DNA of 64,000 nt, from assembly GCF_032854445.1 (NCBI RefSeq), contig NC_088301.1, forward strand, positions 2,048,001 through 2,112,000, given 5' to 3'. Position 1 is the first letter of the stretch. Every line of letters starts with the position of its first letter. The DNA comes from Liolophura sinensis. Its lineage: Eukaryota; Mollusca; Polyplacophora; Chitonida; Chitonidae. The position numbers and the translations under genes were made by a program. The notes below the pieces were generated by a model. It did not search any database and was not told the DNA's origin. It saw only the letters and a list, made by a program, of their open reading frames with translations. Shown here piece after piece: positions 49,620 to 61,302 of the stretch.

Positions 49620-51330
49620 GTGCAAGCTATATGTCCGTATTGTATACAATTAAAGCTTGCTGACCTCACTATTTTCTTTTCTTTAGCTTTGGTGGCAATT
49701 TCTTTGTAGCTTGGCGGATTTCCACTGTGAAGTCTTCAAATACACAGAACGGTTTGTCAGCATGGTTTCTGGCAATCGGACGATTCTCTTCCTTTTGAGG
49801 ATAGTGAACAAAGGCTTCAATGATAGGTCTGTAAATTTCTGGTTTTCTGCTGCAAAGATTGCGTCATTTGTTAACGAGGAATACACTTCCGGTTTAGCAA
49901 AATAGCAAAAGTTGCACATCCGGAATCAGCGTCAAAAACGGCATCAGACAGATTATATCCCATAGTGAAATTTTCAACAGTGCAGAAATTATTGGCAGGA
50001 ACAATTTTGCTGGCTTGAAATCAGTGTTGAAGAAACAAAATTGGCTTCGTGCAGCTTCAGTTTCAGCTTCAGCTCAATCGTATCAGCCCTTCTGGAGGAG
50101 AAACCTCGTTTTCGTTTTGCACAGAATTCAACCGCCAAGACACGTAATCAAAAGTTTTCAAATGTTAAGGTACACAGCTTCAGGTAATTACCTAAGACAA
50201 GAAGTTTTATAGATATGCAGTGTCCTAAAACAAATCCACAATTTTAGTGAGAATAATAATAATCCGGACAGATGCAATAGGTATTCAACCCTTTATTTGC
50301 TTAAACTTGTTTGTAATTGAGTACAAAAGGCAGAAATAGCACATGAGGAAATTCCTACAGAAAGCTATACGTTCCCTCTTTGTATGTTTTATGGATGGAG
50401 GAAACTACACATGGTAAACCACAGCAAAATGGCAAGTTACTGACAAACTTATAACGTGTAACTTACAAGTATGCACACCGGTCGAAGACAAGTGGCCTTC
50501 CACGAATATTGAACTGTACAGAAGGTAAAATATGAAGAATCAATCCGCTTCAGGAACAAAGTAATTGTGAAACAAATCAATTTCATAAAATTTTCGGAAA
50601 ATTGCGTAATAAATTCTGATTGTAAATTATATATGTGTTAGCTGTATTTATACTAGGAAACTAAGATCATCTCTCACATGTTTTTGTTCCGAAATTTCAG
50701 AAACAATGTAAAAAAATTTTTCCTCAAGCGTATCTTAATGTGTGTAAATTGTGACCTGATTACTCAAAAATTAAACCTTTTTAAGATGCAATGTTGAAAT
50801 TGAGACTTCCTTAACTTTTAGATTTCGAATGTGATTAGAGTTTCTTGTCAAATAGCATGGCGTAGACTGACAAATGTGTAATGATGTACATTTATTAAAA
50901 GTTTAGTTGTAGCCTGGTACTAATAGGGAAAGTTTAATCAAAATGCAGGCCTGAAGACGATAAACATGTCTTCTAAAAGACAAATGGAATTTTTCATGAA
51001 TAGCATAGTGACTTTGACACAGAAAAAAGCCACTTATGGACAGAAACTCCAACACCTTGGTAAATTCGATTCATTTTTTGTCAGAAATGTCACTTTTGCG
51101 GACATATGTTAATACCTTAAACTATCGCAACTTTCATAAATGCCGAATCATACAAAATCAAAACTTTATTTATGACAAAAATCCAAAGCATACATTTATT
51201 ATACACGCATGCAAGCCGCAACATATAAATAAACCTATGCAACCTATGTAGGTGTGAAAATTATCACAAAGAAAGACATATATATATAACCACTGTCAAC
51301 ACGCAAGTGAATTTGTTGGATTTTGTTTTT
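49620..51330. other. No gene recognised
   Basis: Open frames on both strands at 49683-49919 have no splice context. The remainder is AT-rich without clear repeats. Confidence 0.4.
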
Positions 51331-51336
51331 GTCTAG

Positions 51337-51664
51337 GACTATGGTCAGACTTTAAAAACTTTTTTGAATGGCATAATGATACATTATTCTGAGGATCGTT
51401 CTGGTGTCAGAACGGCTTCCGCTGTAAACGTTGTTGAAAGAGAAAAAACGGTGTACCCATTTACATCGCATACAAATCGCATTCCGTACTCTCGCATAGG
51501 CGAGACTGTAAATTGTTTGAAACTTTGCTGGAAATGGATACCTGTGCAAGAGAAGTTAGAACGCATGTATGATACTTTCGTAAGTAAACCTCTGCTAACG
51601 CTTTTTTTTTCTTGCGCAGAACGCAAAGAAAATTGCTAGTTGCATCTCCCGGAATACAGCGTAA
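51337..51664 (+). CDS. Unrecognised exon pair with a 40-nt intron (3' end of a gene?)
   Basis: Exon 51337-51579 (81 codons, phase 0 at both ends) follows TTTTTGTCTAG and ends TTC|GTAAGT. It is fully open and compositionally protein-like (DYGQTLKTFLNGIMIHYSED near the start, CLKLCWKWIPVQEKLERMYD near the end). The next 40 nt form a textbook mini-intron: GTAAGT, a branch-site TGCTAAC, a run of nine or more T, and GCGCAG. The second exon adds 14 codons to TAA at 51662-51664. Without splicing the frame would end at 51639. No earlier exon was found with confidence. I do not recognise the protein and see no signal or membrane segment. Confidence 0.4.
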
Positions 51665-51831
51665 CTCATGGAAGCGAGGTCAGAACAAATATCGAATATT
51701 TTGTACGAGATCGCCGAGTTTGTGAAAACGTTTTAGTCCCTTTGGATTGTCAGTAAGGTTAAATAACTCTAACCTTTTGAGACCTAATTATACAATGTCT
51801 ATAGAGCTCAAAATAGTTGGCGAGCTTCGTG

Positions 51832-52304
51832 GCTAAAGGCAAAGACCCGTCTAAAATGAAGTATGCATCAGATGAAAGACCATTCAAAACTGTCCACAAA
51901 ACTATTTGAATTTTTTCTGTTTACAATTTGCTTAACCTAGTAAAGTGCATTTGAATATGTTATACTATGCTGGCCCTTACTGACCACAATGGAGCCCGTG
52001 ACGTCACAGAAGGTTTTTGCTACTTAATACACATTACACTGGTACATTGCATAATTCAAACTACACATACGTATATATTTATAAATGCATTCGTCAATTT
52101 GGCCTTGAATCGAATTATTTAAGGCAAAAACTTTTCATGTGACGTAAATGATACCTTCTAGGTCACAATAGACCGCTGTAGAATGTGATCTTTTAACACA
52201 ATTTTACTAGGTTGGAAAAATCAAATTACTTTCCTGGACAGTTTTCCATGGTCTTTCATCTGAAATTTCATATACTTCATTTTAGAGTGGTCTGTGCCTT
52301 AACT
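51832..52304. mobile_element. Non-autonomous TIR element, copy B
   Basis: The ends are inverted over about 70 bp (left GCTAAAGGCAAAGACCCGTC, TAAAATGAAG, AGATGAAAGACCATTCAAAA; right the reverse of these, down to GTGCCTTAACTC). Interior motifs match copy A at 4319-4723. No coding capacity. Confidence 0.78.
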
Positions 52305-52715
52305 CACCCGATCTACGTTCGCTATCAAATGTACCTATCCAGATTACGCCATGAAGATGATCAAGCATTCATATACAAAATCGGAACTAAATCTGGGAAT
52401 TGAGCGTAAAAATTGAGCACAGGTTTGGGCTCAAAGGAAAGAATGCCTATTATATTATGACATCCCAAGTAGATGCCAGAATAACAGTAAATATTACGCA
52501 GGTGAACGATTTTCATCGCTATGTACAGTACAAGTACAAGTATGTACAAGAAGAAAGGGTGTGAGAACAGTTTGGACCAGGGCATAGACAATAGTATATT
52601 TACACCTTTATGCACGTGTCAAATACGGCCTACGATCACGATTGTAACTTCAAAGATTTCCAATCGCCTTTTTTGTGCAAGCGACGCAACTTACTTTTAT
52701 AATCAATTGTAATCC

Positions 52716-53468
52716 CAATATGGGAGTTTCGAGTTGGAACTCTTTTGTCGTTAAATGTAAAAACAGTCTGATAGGGGAGTTTCTAGTTGGAACTCTTTTG
52801 TAGACAAAGGTAAAAACAGTCCTACTGTGTCTTGTGACTTGTGAAAAATGTTAGGCAACATTTGTTAACATTAATTTACTGATTACCTGTCTTACCATTT
52901 TCGAGAGGCACAACTAACACTTCTTTCCTTAAGAAAGTTCTCAAGTTCTCAAGTTTACAAACGTTCGGATTCTCAATTTTAACCATCATTCATCTATTCT
53001 AAATGAATTTACGACAGGTTTTTCGGACGCTCATGTTACAGTGAATGTGATTAAAATAGTTGTCTAACATTTTTCACAGGTCACATGACAGAGTTGGAGT
53101 TTTTTTACCTTGAGAGATAGAACATTTCGAACTTGAAACTCCCATATTGTATCATGTGACTTATCAAAAATGTAAGGCAACTTTTGTTGACATTAATATA
53201 CTGATCACCTGTCTCACCCTGTTCCACAGGCACGAATAACACCTATCTCCTTTAGAAACTTTTCAAGTTCACAAACGTTCGGCTCTTCAGTTTTCTCTAT
53301 CGTTCGTCAAATCTAAATTACTTTCTGTGAAACTTTTTTCAAACGCTCAAGGTATAGTAAATGTGATCAAATATAGTTGCCTGACATCTTTGACGGGTCA
53401 CATGATACAGTTGGAGTTTTTTCTGCCCTTATAGATAAAAGAGTTCAAACTCGCACCTCCCATATTGT
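52716..53468. mobile_element. Tandem dimer of a MITE-like element
   Basis: The sequence starts CAATATGGGAGTTTCGAGTT and has the inverse, GAACTTGAAACTCCCATATTG, at 53128-53148 and again at 53445-53468. Two interiors about 320 bp apart are direct copies (TGTGACTTGTGAAAAATGTT…AGGCAACATTTGTTAACATT). Each also has inverted inner arms (GTGACTTGTGAAAAATGTTA against TAACATTTTTCACAGGTCAC). The two copies share the central terminus. Confidence 0.72.
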
Positions 53469-53849
53469 AGGATCAACAATGTATTGTAGCTACAGGGTAA
53501 GCGGGCCCTGACTTCTGTGCCAAGTTCAAGTGAAAGCTGGGTCTGCGGATGCACATGTATATACTCAACTGTGAAAATGATCTCCCAAGAAATATAAAAG
53601 CTATTTTTTTAAGATAGTGTTTCTTGGAGTAAATAACATGATTTCGAATAAAACAGCACATTTCTTTTAGTTTTCGGCTACATGTATAAGCATTAATCAC
53701 CAGAAGGCTTGTTTTGTGTGGCCTGTGTTGTGTTTTGTAATATTTATATCTCCTTTCCAAAGGGCTAAAAGCCTTCTGATCTGATACATATTCATGGCCA
53801 TGAAAAAGTCGGCGATTCTGAAAGTTATAACCTCGAGTTATATCCATCG

Positions 53850-55090
53850 TAACACAGGATATTTTGTTGTATAACCTCTATATATTTCCCTCGACAAGGA
53901 TTAATTTAATTTTATGATTTCAAATGCATAACAATGATGTATTCTTTGCGAAAGCTGTTTAAATGAGTATGTATATGTCTAAAATGATGGCCGTATATTG
54001 ATGTTATAAGTGTAAAGTCATTAAATAAATTTTTTTTTATTAGTTGTTTATGTTGTTGTATGCACACGCCTATATGTATATGTTCTAAAAAAGTAACATA
54101 TTAATTGATTATCACACCATCTTTAAATAAACTTGACAAACTTGAGTCTTAGTTCCGATCATTTCTCTACAGTAATACATCAGTTCCTAATTAATAATTT
54201 AAACTATTGCAGAAATGAAATTACTGAAATACTCCTCTTTGATGAAAAGTTCCATACCATTTGGCACATTACATGACTAAATGATTCAAATTTAAGAATC
54301 GGCAATAGTGTCAGCAACCAATAAACACAAAAAAACAAACACCGAGTTGAACTTACATTACTATGAGCTTCCAAACTCCTTCGTCTATATGGCTGGTATG
54401 GTGGGTAAAGTTGTGCCTTTTATAGACGATCATACATAAATGCTAACGGCTTGGATATGAGATGGTATTTTATCGATGGGAGATAAGAACACATTTGTCA
54501 CTCATGACATGAAAACAAATTTACTACTTGTAACGATGTAACACGCGATACACACACGAACAGCTGTCTTTAACATCCTCATGTAACCAATATTTTATTA
54601 ACCAATAAAATAAAATATTTGGTCATCTTGTACGACTGCACTCTGCGAGAAACGATCGTTGAAAGTGATCTTGATGAGTTGTAAAATTATGTCTTATGAA
54701 GTAGTTCTGTGTTATCGTGTGTGACTTCATGGAATGTATTGGAAAACTACAAGTTTTATTGGTTAAAATTATCAAGATGGCTGCCTCGATTCACACTGGC
54801 TATTTGCTCAGCATCGTGATTTTGTGTTGTATTTTATTGGCAAATTCTCATCGGAAATATGAAGAATAATATTTTCAAAAAGCTTTCGATAGAATTATTT
54901 TACCCAGATGCTGTGTTTTCCGGTTAACACGCTGCACTATGATCGCTGATATTTGCTTATAGAAAACTGAAGTGATCCGTAGTAGAAGTATTTTTGAAAC
55001 ACTTTGGCGTGCCCATTACCCTTCTATGCCACGTGAAACAAGTTCTGTCCGGATTTCTTGTTTCCGCTAAAAGCAAGACTCATTTATAGG
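53850..55090. other. No gene recognised
   Basis: AT-rich DNA without supported features. Confidence 0.45.
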
Positions 55091-55093
55091 AGT

Positions 55094-55321
55094 CTACCGG
55101 CTGAGCATACACTGCATGTTAGTCTCAAGATTATTACATACACTCGAAGCCACTCCTTTATACCCGTCGGGGGAACCACTGGCATATACTCTGCCACTAA
55201 TTATGTTTTTGTTAATTTCTGCAAATTTATCATCCCAGTGAGGCTCTTGGAAACAAAGAACATCTGATCTTAAATATACCCTTCGCACGAATGGGAATTT
55301 TAAAAAGAATCTCAGGGTCAA
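55094..55321 (-). pseudogene. LINE endonuclease fragment
   Basis: The minus frame contains DVLCFQEPHWDDKFAEINKN and ASGSPDGYKGVA. These match the LQETHW…GxxxSrGVA segment of APE-type endonucleases of non-LTR retrotransposons; the catalytic Glu of QE is present. Nothing after it continues as a LINE. Confidence 0.65.
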
Positions 55322-55494
55322 CTTTTAAATGCAGTTTTTTCTATGGAAAAATAAGTTGAATAAGTTAGAACGTCGTGCGAATACGTTTGCACATAAGCAC
55401 CCTGTGTACACGTCACTTTTTAACGAGATTCATTGAAAGTGGTGTAAGACATCATGAAAAATCGGAAAAACCGAGTTTCGGGCCCTGTTGAAAA

Positions 55495-56045
55495 TTCTCG
55501 ATAATGACCGCCGTATAAATACCGATGTAGCACATGGTAAGGGTGCAATACCATAAAATTTGTGGACTTGTGAGAACGAGATTGGTCATCATCCAGGAAT
55601 CTGACTGGCCAAAGATACCGAGATGAAATATTGTAACCTGTTGTGGTGCCATTCGTGCATCAACAGCAAAGGGGTATCCTTTTGCAGCAGGACAATGCAC
55701 GACCTCATAGAGCCAGAGTTGTACTAAATTATCTGGACACCGTTGATGTCAACGTACTGCCTTGGCCAGCACAATCGCCAGACATGAATCCCTTAGAGCA
55801 TCTGTGGGATTATCTTGATTGACGCCTGAGACAACGCGTCCCTCCCCCACAAAACAGGCAACAGCTCGAACAGGCTTTATTTGAGGAGTGGGACAGAAAT
55901 CCTGATCACGTCATCCGGCGGCTGACGACTTCCATGAGAAGATGTATTTTGGCTTTAATTGATGCAATGGGTGCTCACACACGCTACTAACGATCTGTCT
56001 TATGACATGATAGGACATTAGGTACACCTTTTTAAGGGAGTCCCT
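55495..56045 (+). pseudogene. Tc1-like transposase, 3' half, broken
   Basis: From 55601 the frame reads LTGQRYRDEI, then VPFVHQQQRGILLQQDNA with RPHRARVV (second catalytic Asp of the DDE triad in QDNARPHRA, near 55690), LPWPAQSPDMNPLEHLWDYL (third acidic residue region, 55755-55815), and ends …MGAHTRY with TAA at 55988-55990. In-frame stops stand at 55634 and 55820. The DNA-binding domain and first Asp are not recognisable upstream. A typical Tc1/mariner relic. Confidence 0.85.
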
Positions 56046-56339
56046 TTACTTGCATTTGTGTAATTTTTCAGATTTACCCCATGCCTTCTTTACTCGGCCT
56101 GACAGCAAGTGTAATATCCATATGGCTTTGAATTTTTGAACAGAACTTGGAAAATGGTTTATTGCAATATAATGCTTATCATGTTGATACTGTCTGTCTT
56201 TCTTTCTCTTTCTTGTGGTGCTGAACAAGGTTATACGTTTCTTTTGCCCAGTACTTTATTTTACAAGTCATCTTAAGGCCTGCGTGTACTTTTATTATTT
56301 GCATGCTTTTAAACATCATTTCGTGTTATATAGTCATGT

Positions 56340-56386
56340 AACCATATAGCCTATATATATATAGCCTATATATATATATATATATT
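56340..56386. repeat. (TA)-rich microsatellite
   Basis: Interrupted TATATA runs around TATAGCC units. Confidence 0.85.
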
Positions 56387-57239
56387 GTTATCGCTGGTTA
56401 TTTGCACTCGACGCTTGTGAAAATATGCGTTACTAAGGCCATCGAGTTGAAATAAAATAATAATAGCGACCGCTATGCATAAATTGGGAAGAGTTGATAC
56501 AATTCTTGACCAATAACAAATAATATCCGTGTTCGGGTGGGTCGCATGATGCGTGGCTGCGTTCTTGATTGGCTCGCCCCCGATCTTGAAAGTTCGTCTT
56601 GAGATTTCGCACGGATTAAGTGCATTTGAGATTTTACTTTCCGTTTTTGTTATCGACAGGAATGACTATAAAGTACAGGATAGTTACTTCTACGCAAATG
56701 CTGTTTTGTGAACATTTATTTCGCTATTTTCCTAGTGAAATCGTACGGCTTGTTTACATTGTCCCTAGGTGTAACAAAGAGATTAAGGTTTGTATGGTAG
56801 CCGACTACTTTGGTCCAACTGACCAGGTGGATGGTGTTTTTTTTTTGCTGATTGCATGGTATAAGCTTAAAGTTAATACTGTATTACTATGAACTTTTAC
56901 AAATGACGCACGACATATTTTCATAATAAACAGCAGCTCAATACTGTATGTTGTGTAATATGTCTGAGCATGTGTATTTAGTATTTTATTCATATGGTTT
57001 GAGGATGTGGTCACCATATTCCTTGAATATAAAGCGCCCGTCCAACCAACAAGGTGCCCTTGTGATATTTCTCTTCATAGGCGCCCGAAATGGGGCGGGT
57101 GGTGGAATTTGGAATACTTGGGAATATCCTGTCATAGATGTGAAACACCGGTTTGTTTTGTCGTCTAGTGATTTGTGCCTTTGACTTGTGCCTGTGACTT
57201 GTGCCTGAGTATCGTGCCACTGATTCGTACTTGTGATGT

Positions 57240-57435
57240 GTGCCTTTGATTCGTGTCTGAACAGTTAGAATAAAACGCTAACTGAGGGAAAATTTGCCTG
57301 CTATCATCCTGTCTTTGAATCGTTTGCATTCTAGGAATTGCAAATTGGAATTAACATCATTGTATTTTTTTGCTACTATTTATGTATTTACACGAACAGT
57401 TAGAATAAAACCCTAACTGAGGTCAAATTGACAAG
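57240..57435. repeat. Short direct repeat, two copies
   Basis: GAACAGTTAGAATAAAACGC…CTAACTGAGG occurs at about 57259 and again at about 57395. It might belong to the leader or LTR of the Gag-bearing element that follows, but no LTR pair was found. Confidence 0.5.
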
Positions 57436-58536
57436 AGACGTTACTTCATCATTTGTCAGCCATCACACTGTCGTCGCTGCTCTGCTTTTTCTCTCTATGC
57501 TGTACGTTTTAATTATATCGTTCCTAGTCAGCTTGTGATAAGATTTAAACATGTTACTATAATTTGCATTTTTGCATCATTTACAGTCTTTTGACAGTGA
57601 ATTTTAATTTCTACAACGTAAACTACACTGAATACCTTCCACTGTCTGCGCTTCACTTTGGTCCTTAGGGTACTTACTAAAACGTTTTAATTTAATTACT
57701 TTCAGGCGTGTTGCCCTACACTGTAATGATATTAACGTTCCCAACGTTTACTTACATCTATATAATGCTGTACATGTGCAACATGCGTATTGTTTGATAG
57801 TGCCTAAAATAATAGGTTTCAATTTACCCACAGCTCTCCTCCGTTCCCTGAGGTTGTTTAGGCCGGTTTAACTATTGAGTTCCTTTGCTGCTTAATTACT
57901 CTTTTTGCTGCGTAATAATTTCCTTTTTTTGTGTTTCACTATTTGTTTTGGCATTGTTTTTCTTCGGCACTTGTAAAAACCCAATTTATCCTTTCGTTAG
58001 TCCACGAGTCCCTTCTCATTTGTTCATTGTGAAACCTGGTTCTTAAATGCATTAACGTCACTCCAACACGTGACAACAGCTTCAGCCATAAAATTTCCTT
58101 CCTTTTCTTTTTTGCTGTGATCGGTAACCACAATTTCTTAATGACTGTCTTTTTTCCGTTTTGTTTACTACGGTAGTGTATTGGTTCTACAACTGGATAA
58201 TGACCGCCAAAAGCGAATGGCATTAAACCGTGTAAAGGTTAATTGTTCGGCAACATTAAAGATTTTATTACCGACTATTGCTGGATTTAGCTCTGTAAAA
58301 CTAATCTGCTACACTACTAGCATTTCTGCAATTTCGAGATCGTTTGTCGGCTCTCCGATTCGCTCGCGATCGGTTCAACTTGTCGGGCTTTTGTGTCTCG
58401 CCCTTCTTGATATTTGTCAGATCTACCTGCCACAGTCTAGTGCCTGATTCTGCCGTTTTACTTTTCGCATTCTGTTTTTCTTTATTACTTCATTTTGGCT
58501 TAGGGTACACTTGGGCCTCCACCTCTTGCAGACGTT

Positions 58537-59045
58537 ATGGCGAAATCCTCAATGTCTAACGGAGAAATGCGGCAACTGACGGAAACCATAAGTAAGATGA
58601 AAATGAAGGCAAAAGTTGATCAGGATTTCACCTATTGGATGAGGGATTACCTATCGATTAGTGGGGAATCTGATCTGATCAGATAGCACAGTATCCCAAC
58701 TCCGGGTCAGTTCCCATTATCCTAGAATTTCAAAATTTTCAGGTGACTCGAAACAGTCAAAAACAGAAACGGCTTATGACTTATGGAAGTAGGAAGTCAT
58801 GTGTGTTATTCGCGAGGGCATCTGTTCAGATGCTGTGGCTTAATATGCAATCTTTTAGAGGTGAGGCTAGTAGGGTAGCAATGCGGCTAGGATCTAGTGC
58901 AAATACAAGTGATATCGTGAATAAACCTGATAGTATTTATGGAGTTGTTGAACACAACGAGTCTATTTTAGCAAGTTTTACAGTGCAAGACAAAGAGTAG
59001 ATGAAGACGTAACATCATGGGGCTGTGGGAAAATATTAGTTGTCC
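58537..59045 (+). pseudogene. Ty3/gypsy-type Gag (capsid) relic
   Basis: From 58740 the shifting + frames give AYDLWK, then VMCVIREGICSDAV, then in another frame FRGEASRVAMRLGSSANTSD and SIYGVVEHNESILASF, followed again in the first frame by SARQRVDEDVTSWGC. This order (W-E-V, R-R-S-L-R-G-x-A, D-I-L-x-K-L-D-x-x-Y-G, E-S-x-L-x-x-F-Y-S-A) is that of capsid domains of Ty3/gypsy retrotransposons and their PNMA-like relatives. Several stops and at least two frameshifts make it non-functional. A possible N-terminal piece starts at ATG 58537. Protease and RT were not found downstream to 60.2 kb. Confidence 0.6.
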
Positions 59046-59049
59046 ACCT

Positions 59050-60230
59050 CCCCAGGTAAATGAAATACTTAGGTGCATGCTTTTGACAGGGTTACGAAAA
59101 GATTAAAAGGACCTCTCTTTTGTTAAAAAAATTTGATACTATTCATGATTTTGACCTTTTGTAGATATCTCTGAATAGAATATGAACAAATTGTAGTTAA
59201 CTTTCTTAAAGGTAAATCCGCAGGTTCGGCGAAGATGGCAGTTGTTGGACAAGATACAGAGACCATTCAGGAGTTAAAATGTATGGAACACAGTGCAAAC
59301 TAACAGCTTCTTGTAACTTCTGACTTCTGGGCTTGGCGCTAGAGATGGGTGAGGACCCGTTAAAAATCTACGTTTATCCCAGTGTTGATCTGGGCATTAA
59401 TCAGATTTGAGAACAGATATAGCGAAGACCGTCCAGTCAGGTACAAGACGTAAAGTCTGCCGACTGCAGGTTTCCACCTTATTTATTTACCTTCTATAGG
59501 TGGCCCATGGTAATTTCACAGTTCATATTGACATTCTTATCGGAAACATCTTTCAGATGGGGAAAACACAGACTCACGTACAAGGTACGATACATCACAT
59601 GGCCTATTTCCCAAACAACAGAGACCTTAATTCTCACTGAATTGAACTAACTCCCAAATACAACATGGTACTTGACTTGCAGCTTTCGCCGAAACAGAAA
59701 TTCACACTGCAGTCTGTGTGAAAAAGTTACTGCCCTCAAGTAGTATACAGATCTATCAGCTCAGCTTCAATGTTCCGATCTACAACTGAGGCTCAACATT
59801 CTTTCCAAATCATTGTCCACTAAGGTGGTCAAAGATACTTTAAAACGGAGGCGAACAGGAAATCTATGTACCACGCGAACGTATCACCTTCCTAATGTAT
59901 ATGTATCAATCTGGCTAGACATACAAACAACCAGCGTTGGCACAAAATCAAGTTTTAAGTTTAATATTTAAAAATATGTTTTATACATGAAATTGAAAAT
60001 AATGTCTACATACGCCGCGTACTTGAAGTTAAATGTTTACCTTCAAATCAGCACAGAACATGTAACACATTTAACTCTCACAGACAAGACTTTAAACAGT
60101 ATAGGCGGTACATTAGCGTTACATCCTTTGACATCTACTTCGCGGGTTTCAAAGCCTTTAGCCTGATTACGAAATGAAATTCAGTTACAACACTTGAACC
60201 TGGCGTATTTTTCTCGATCCACTAATGCTA
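59050..60230. other. No gene recognised
   Basis: May hold diverged retroelement sequence after the Gag relic, but no motif is readable. Confidence 0.4.
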
Positions 60231-60289
60231 CAGTTACAAGGGCTCACATAGTACACACCTCCCGAAAGCGATCGTGTGGAGTAGTATAC

Positions 60290-60530
60290 ACACTATAGGC
60301 TCTGGCACCCCCCCCCCCCCTTGGGGCCGTCCCCATAACAAATAGAGGCTCCCAACCCTCATTCCCTGAACACCCTCCCCCTGGCAAATAGAGGCCCCCA
60401 GCCCCATCTCGAGGCGTATACACACTATAGGTTCTGGCGCACCCTCCCCTTGGGGCCCTCCCCAGAACAAATAGAGCCCCCCCCCCCCTTAGGCGCCTCC
60501 CCAGCCAAGGCGTACACGCTTATTTACAAG
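60290..60530. repeat. C-rich direct repeat block
   Basis: Two copies about 125 bp apart of TATACACACTATAGGCTCTG … CTTGGGGCCGTCCCCATAAC with AAATAGAG, each next to a run of 12-13 C (60308-60320 and 60477-60489). A weaker echo (CTGGGCACCTCCCCAGAAC) occurs at 61284-61302, directly before the last codons of the minus-strand gene block. Confidence 0.7.
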
Positions 60531-60808
60531 TCTAGCCTACAAACACACATTGACATGAGGCGACCTAGTTGGTATTTAACAGATAAGGCGTATAGCCTAT
60601 ATGTAGGCCGGATGTGTTGCACAACAGGGTGATTCAGCTGATTTTCTCCCCAGGATAGGGCTTAAACTACGGGTTTTTATGAAAAATAAATATGACAGTC
60701 TTTTTCAGCGTGTCTTGTTTGATAAAATCCAGTATTTTTAGGAGGATTGGAGATTTTGTTGGTTATGCGGAAAAGTCCTTCAATTTAGCCCATGTTTCGT
60801 GGGTCTGG

Positions 60809-60965
60809 GATATAGCTCAGTCGGCTGACAGAGGTGGGAAAGGCGCTGTATGTAAGGGGTGTATTCATATACTGCGTATATAAGGGGATGTTTGCTAGCT
60901 CAAATCCGGATTTGGTCTCCTGTATATGTAGTATATGAATACATCACCTGCATATAGCGCCGGGC
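60809..60965. other. tRNA-like A box and long imperfect hairpin
   Basis: GGATATAGCTCAGTCGG (60808-60824) resembles a tRNA A-box region. It is followed by arms 60842-60887 and 60918-60962 (GGCGCTGTATGTAAGGGGTG…TATTCATATACT against their reverse), about 80% paired over some 45 bp, with CTCAAATCCG in the loop. This may be a Pol III-derived or SINE sequence, or a terminal structure of the neighbouring element. Confidence 0.5.
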
Positions 60966-61044
60966 TCTACGCACTTCTAAGGAATCTCTGCAACTTTCGA
61001 CAGTTTCGGAGGCAGAGAGACCTTACCAAGGGGTGTTGTAGATG

Positions 61045-61212
61045 GCCCAGTGGTGGTGGGATGTGTCAGCGCCAATTAACCCCCCTAACGGTGGGTCGCT
61101 AGCGCAAAAAATCCGGAGCCCGCCGTTAGGGTGGTGATTAATTGGTAACAGGTTGAGCTATAAACCAGGCCTTTTGCTTTTTTGGACCATGGGTTCGAGC
61201 CCCACACTGGGC
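61045..61212. other. Nested inverted repeats with tRNA-like ends
   Basis: The outer arms GCCCAGTG (61045-61052) and CACTGGGC (61205-61212) are perfect. A second set, CCAATTAA…CCCTAACGGTGGG (61072-61095), pairs with CCCGCCGTTAGGG…TTAATTGG (61119-61145). GGGTTCGAGCCCC before the right end matches a tRNA T-arm/B box. The spacing (168 nt) is too long for an ordinary tRNA. Confidence 0.45.
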
Positions 61213-61302
61213 AGATTTTTTTTTACCCCCGGGGTTCTCGAGACATAGCATGGGGGGTGCCCTGGTTCCAAACAAGTTCCCCCTGGGCACCTCCCCAGAA
61301 CA

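Noticed and set aside
49683-49919. Opposing open frames of 64-78 codons
   Set aside because: Next to a decayed LINE but without a readable endonuclease or RT motif.
53473-53847. Minus-strand frame of 124 codons
   Set aside because: Long for AT-rich DNA, but no splice context, motif, signal peptide or coding-like composition.
61045-61212. Functional tRNA gene
   Set aside because: Ends pair and a T-arm-like motif exists, but the span is 168 nt and no anticodon arm can be placed.
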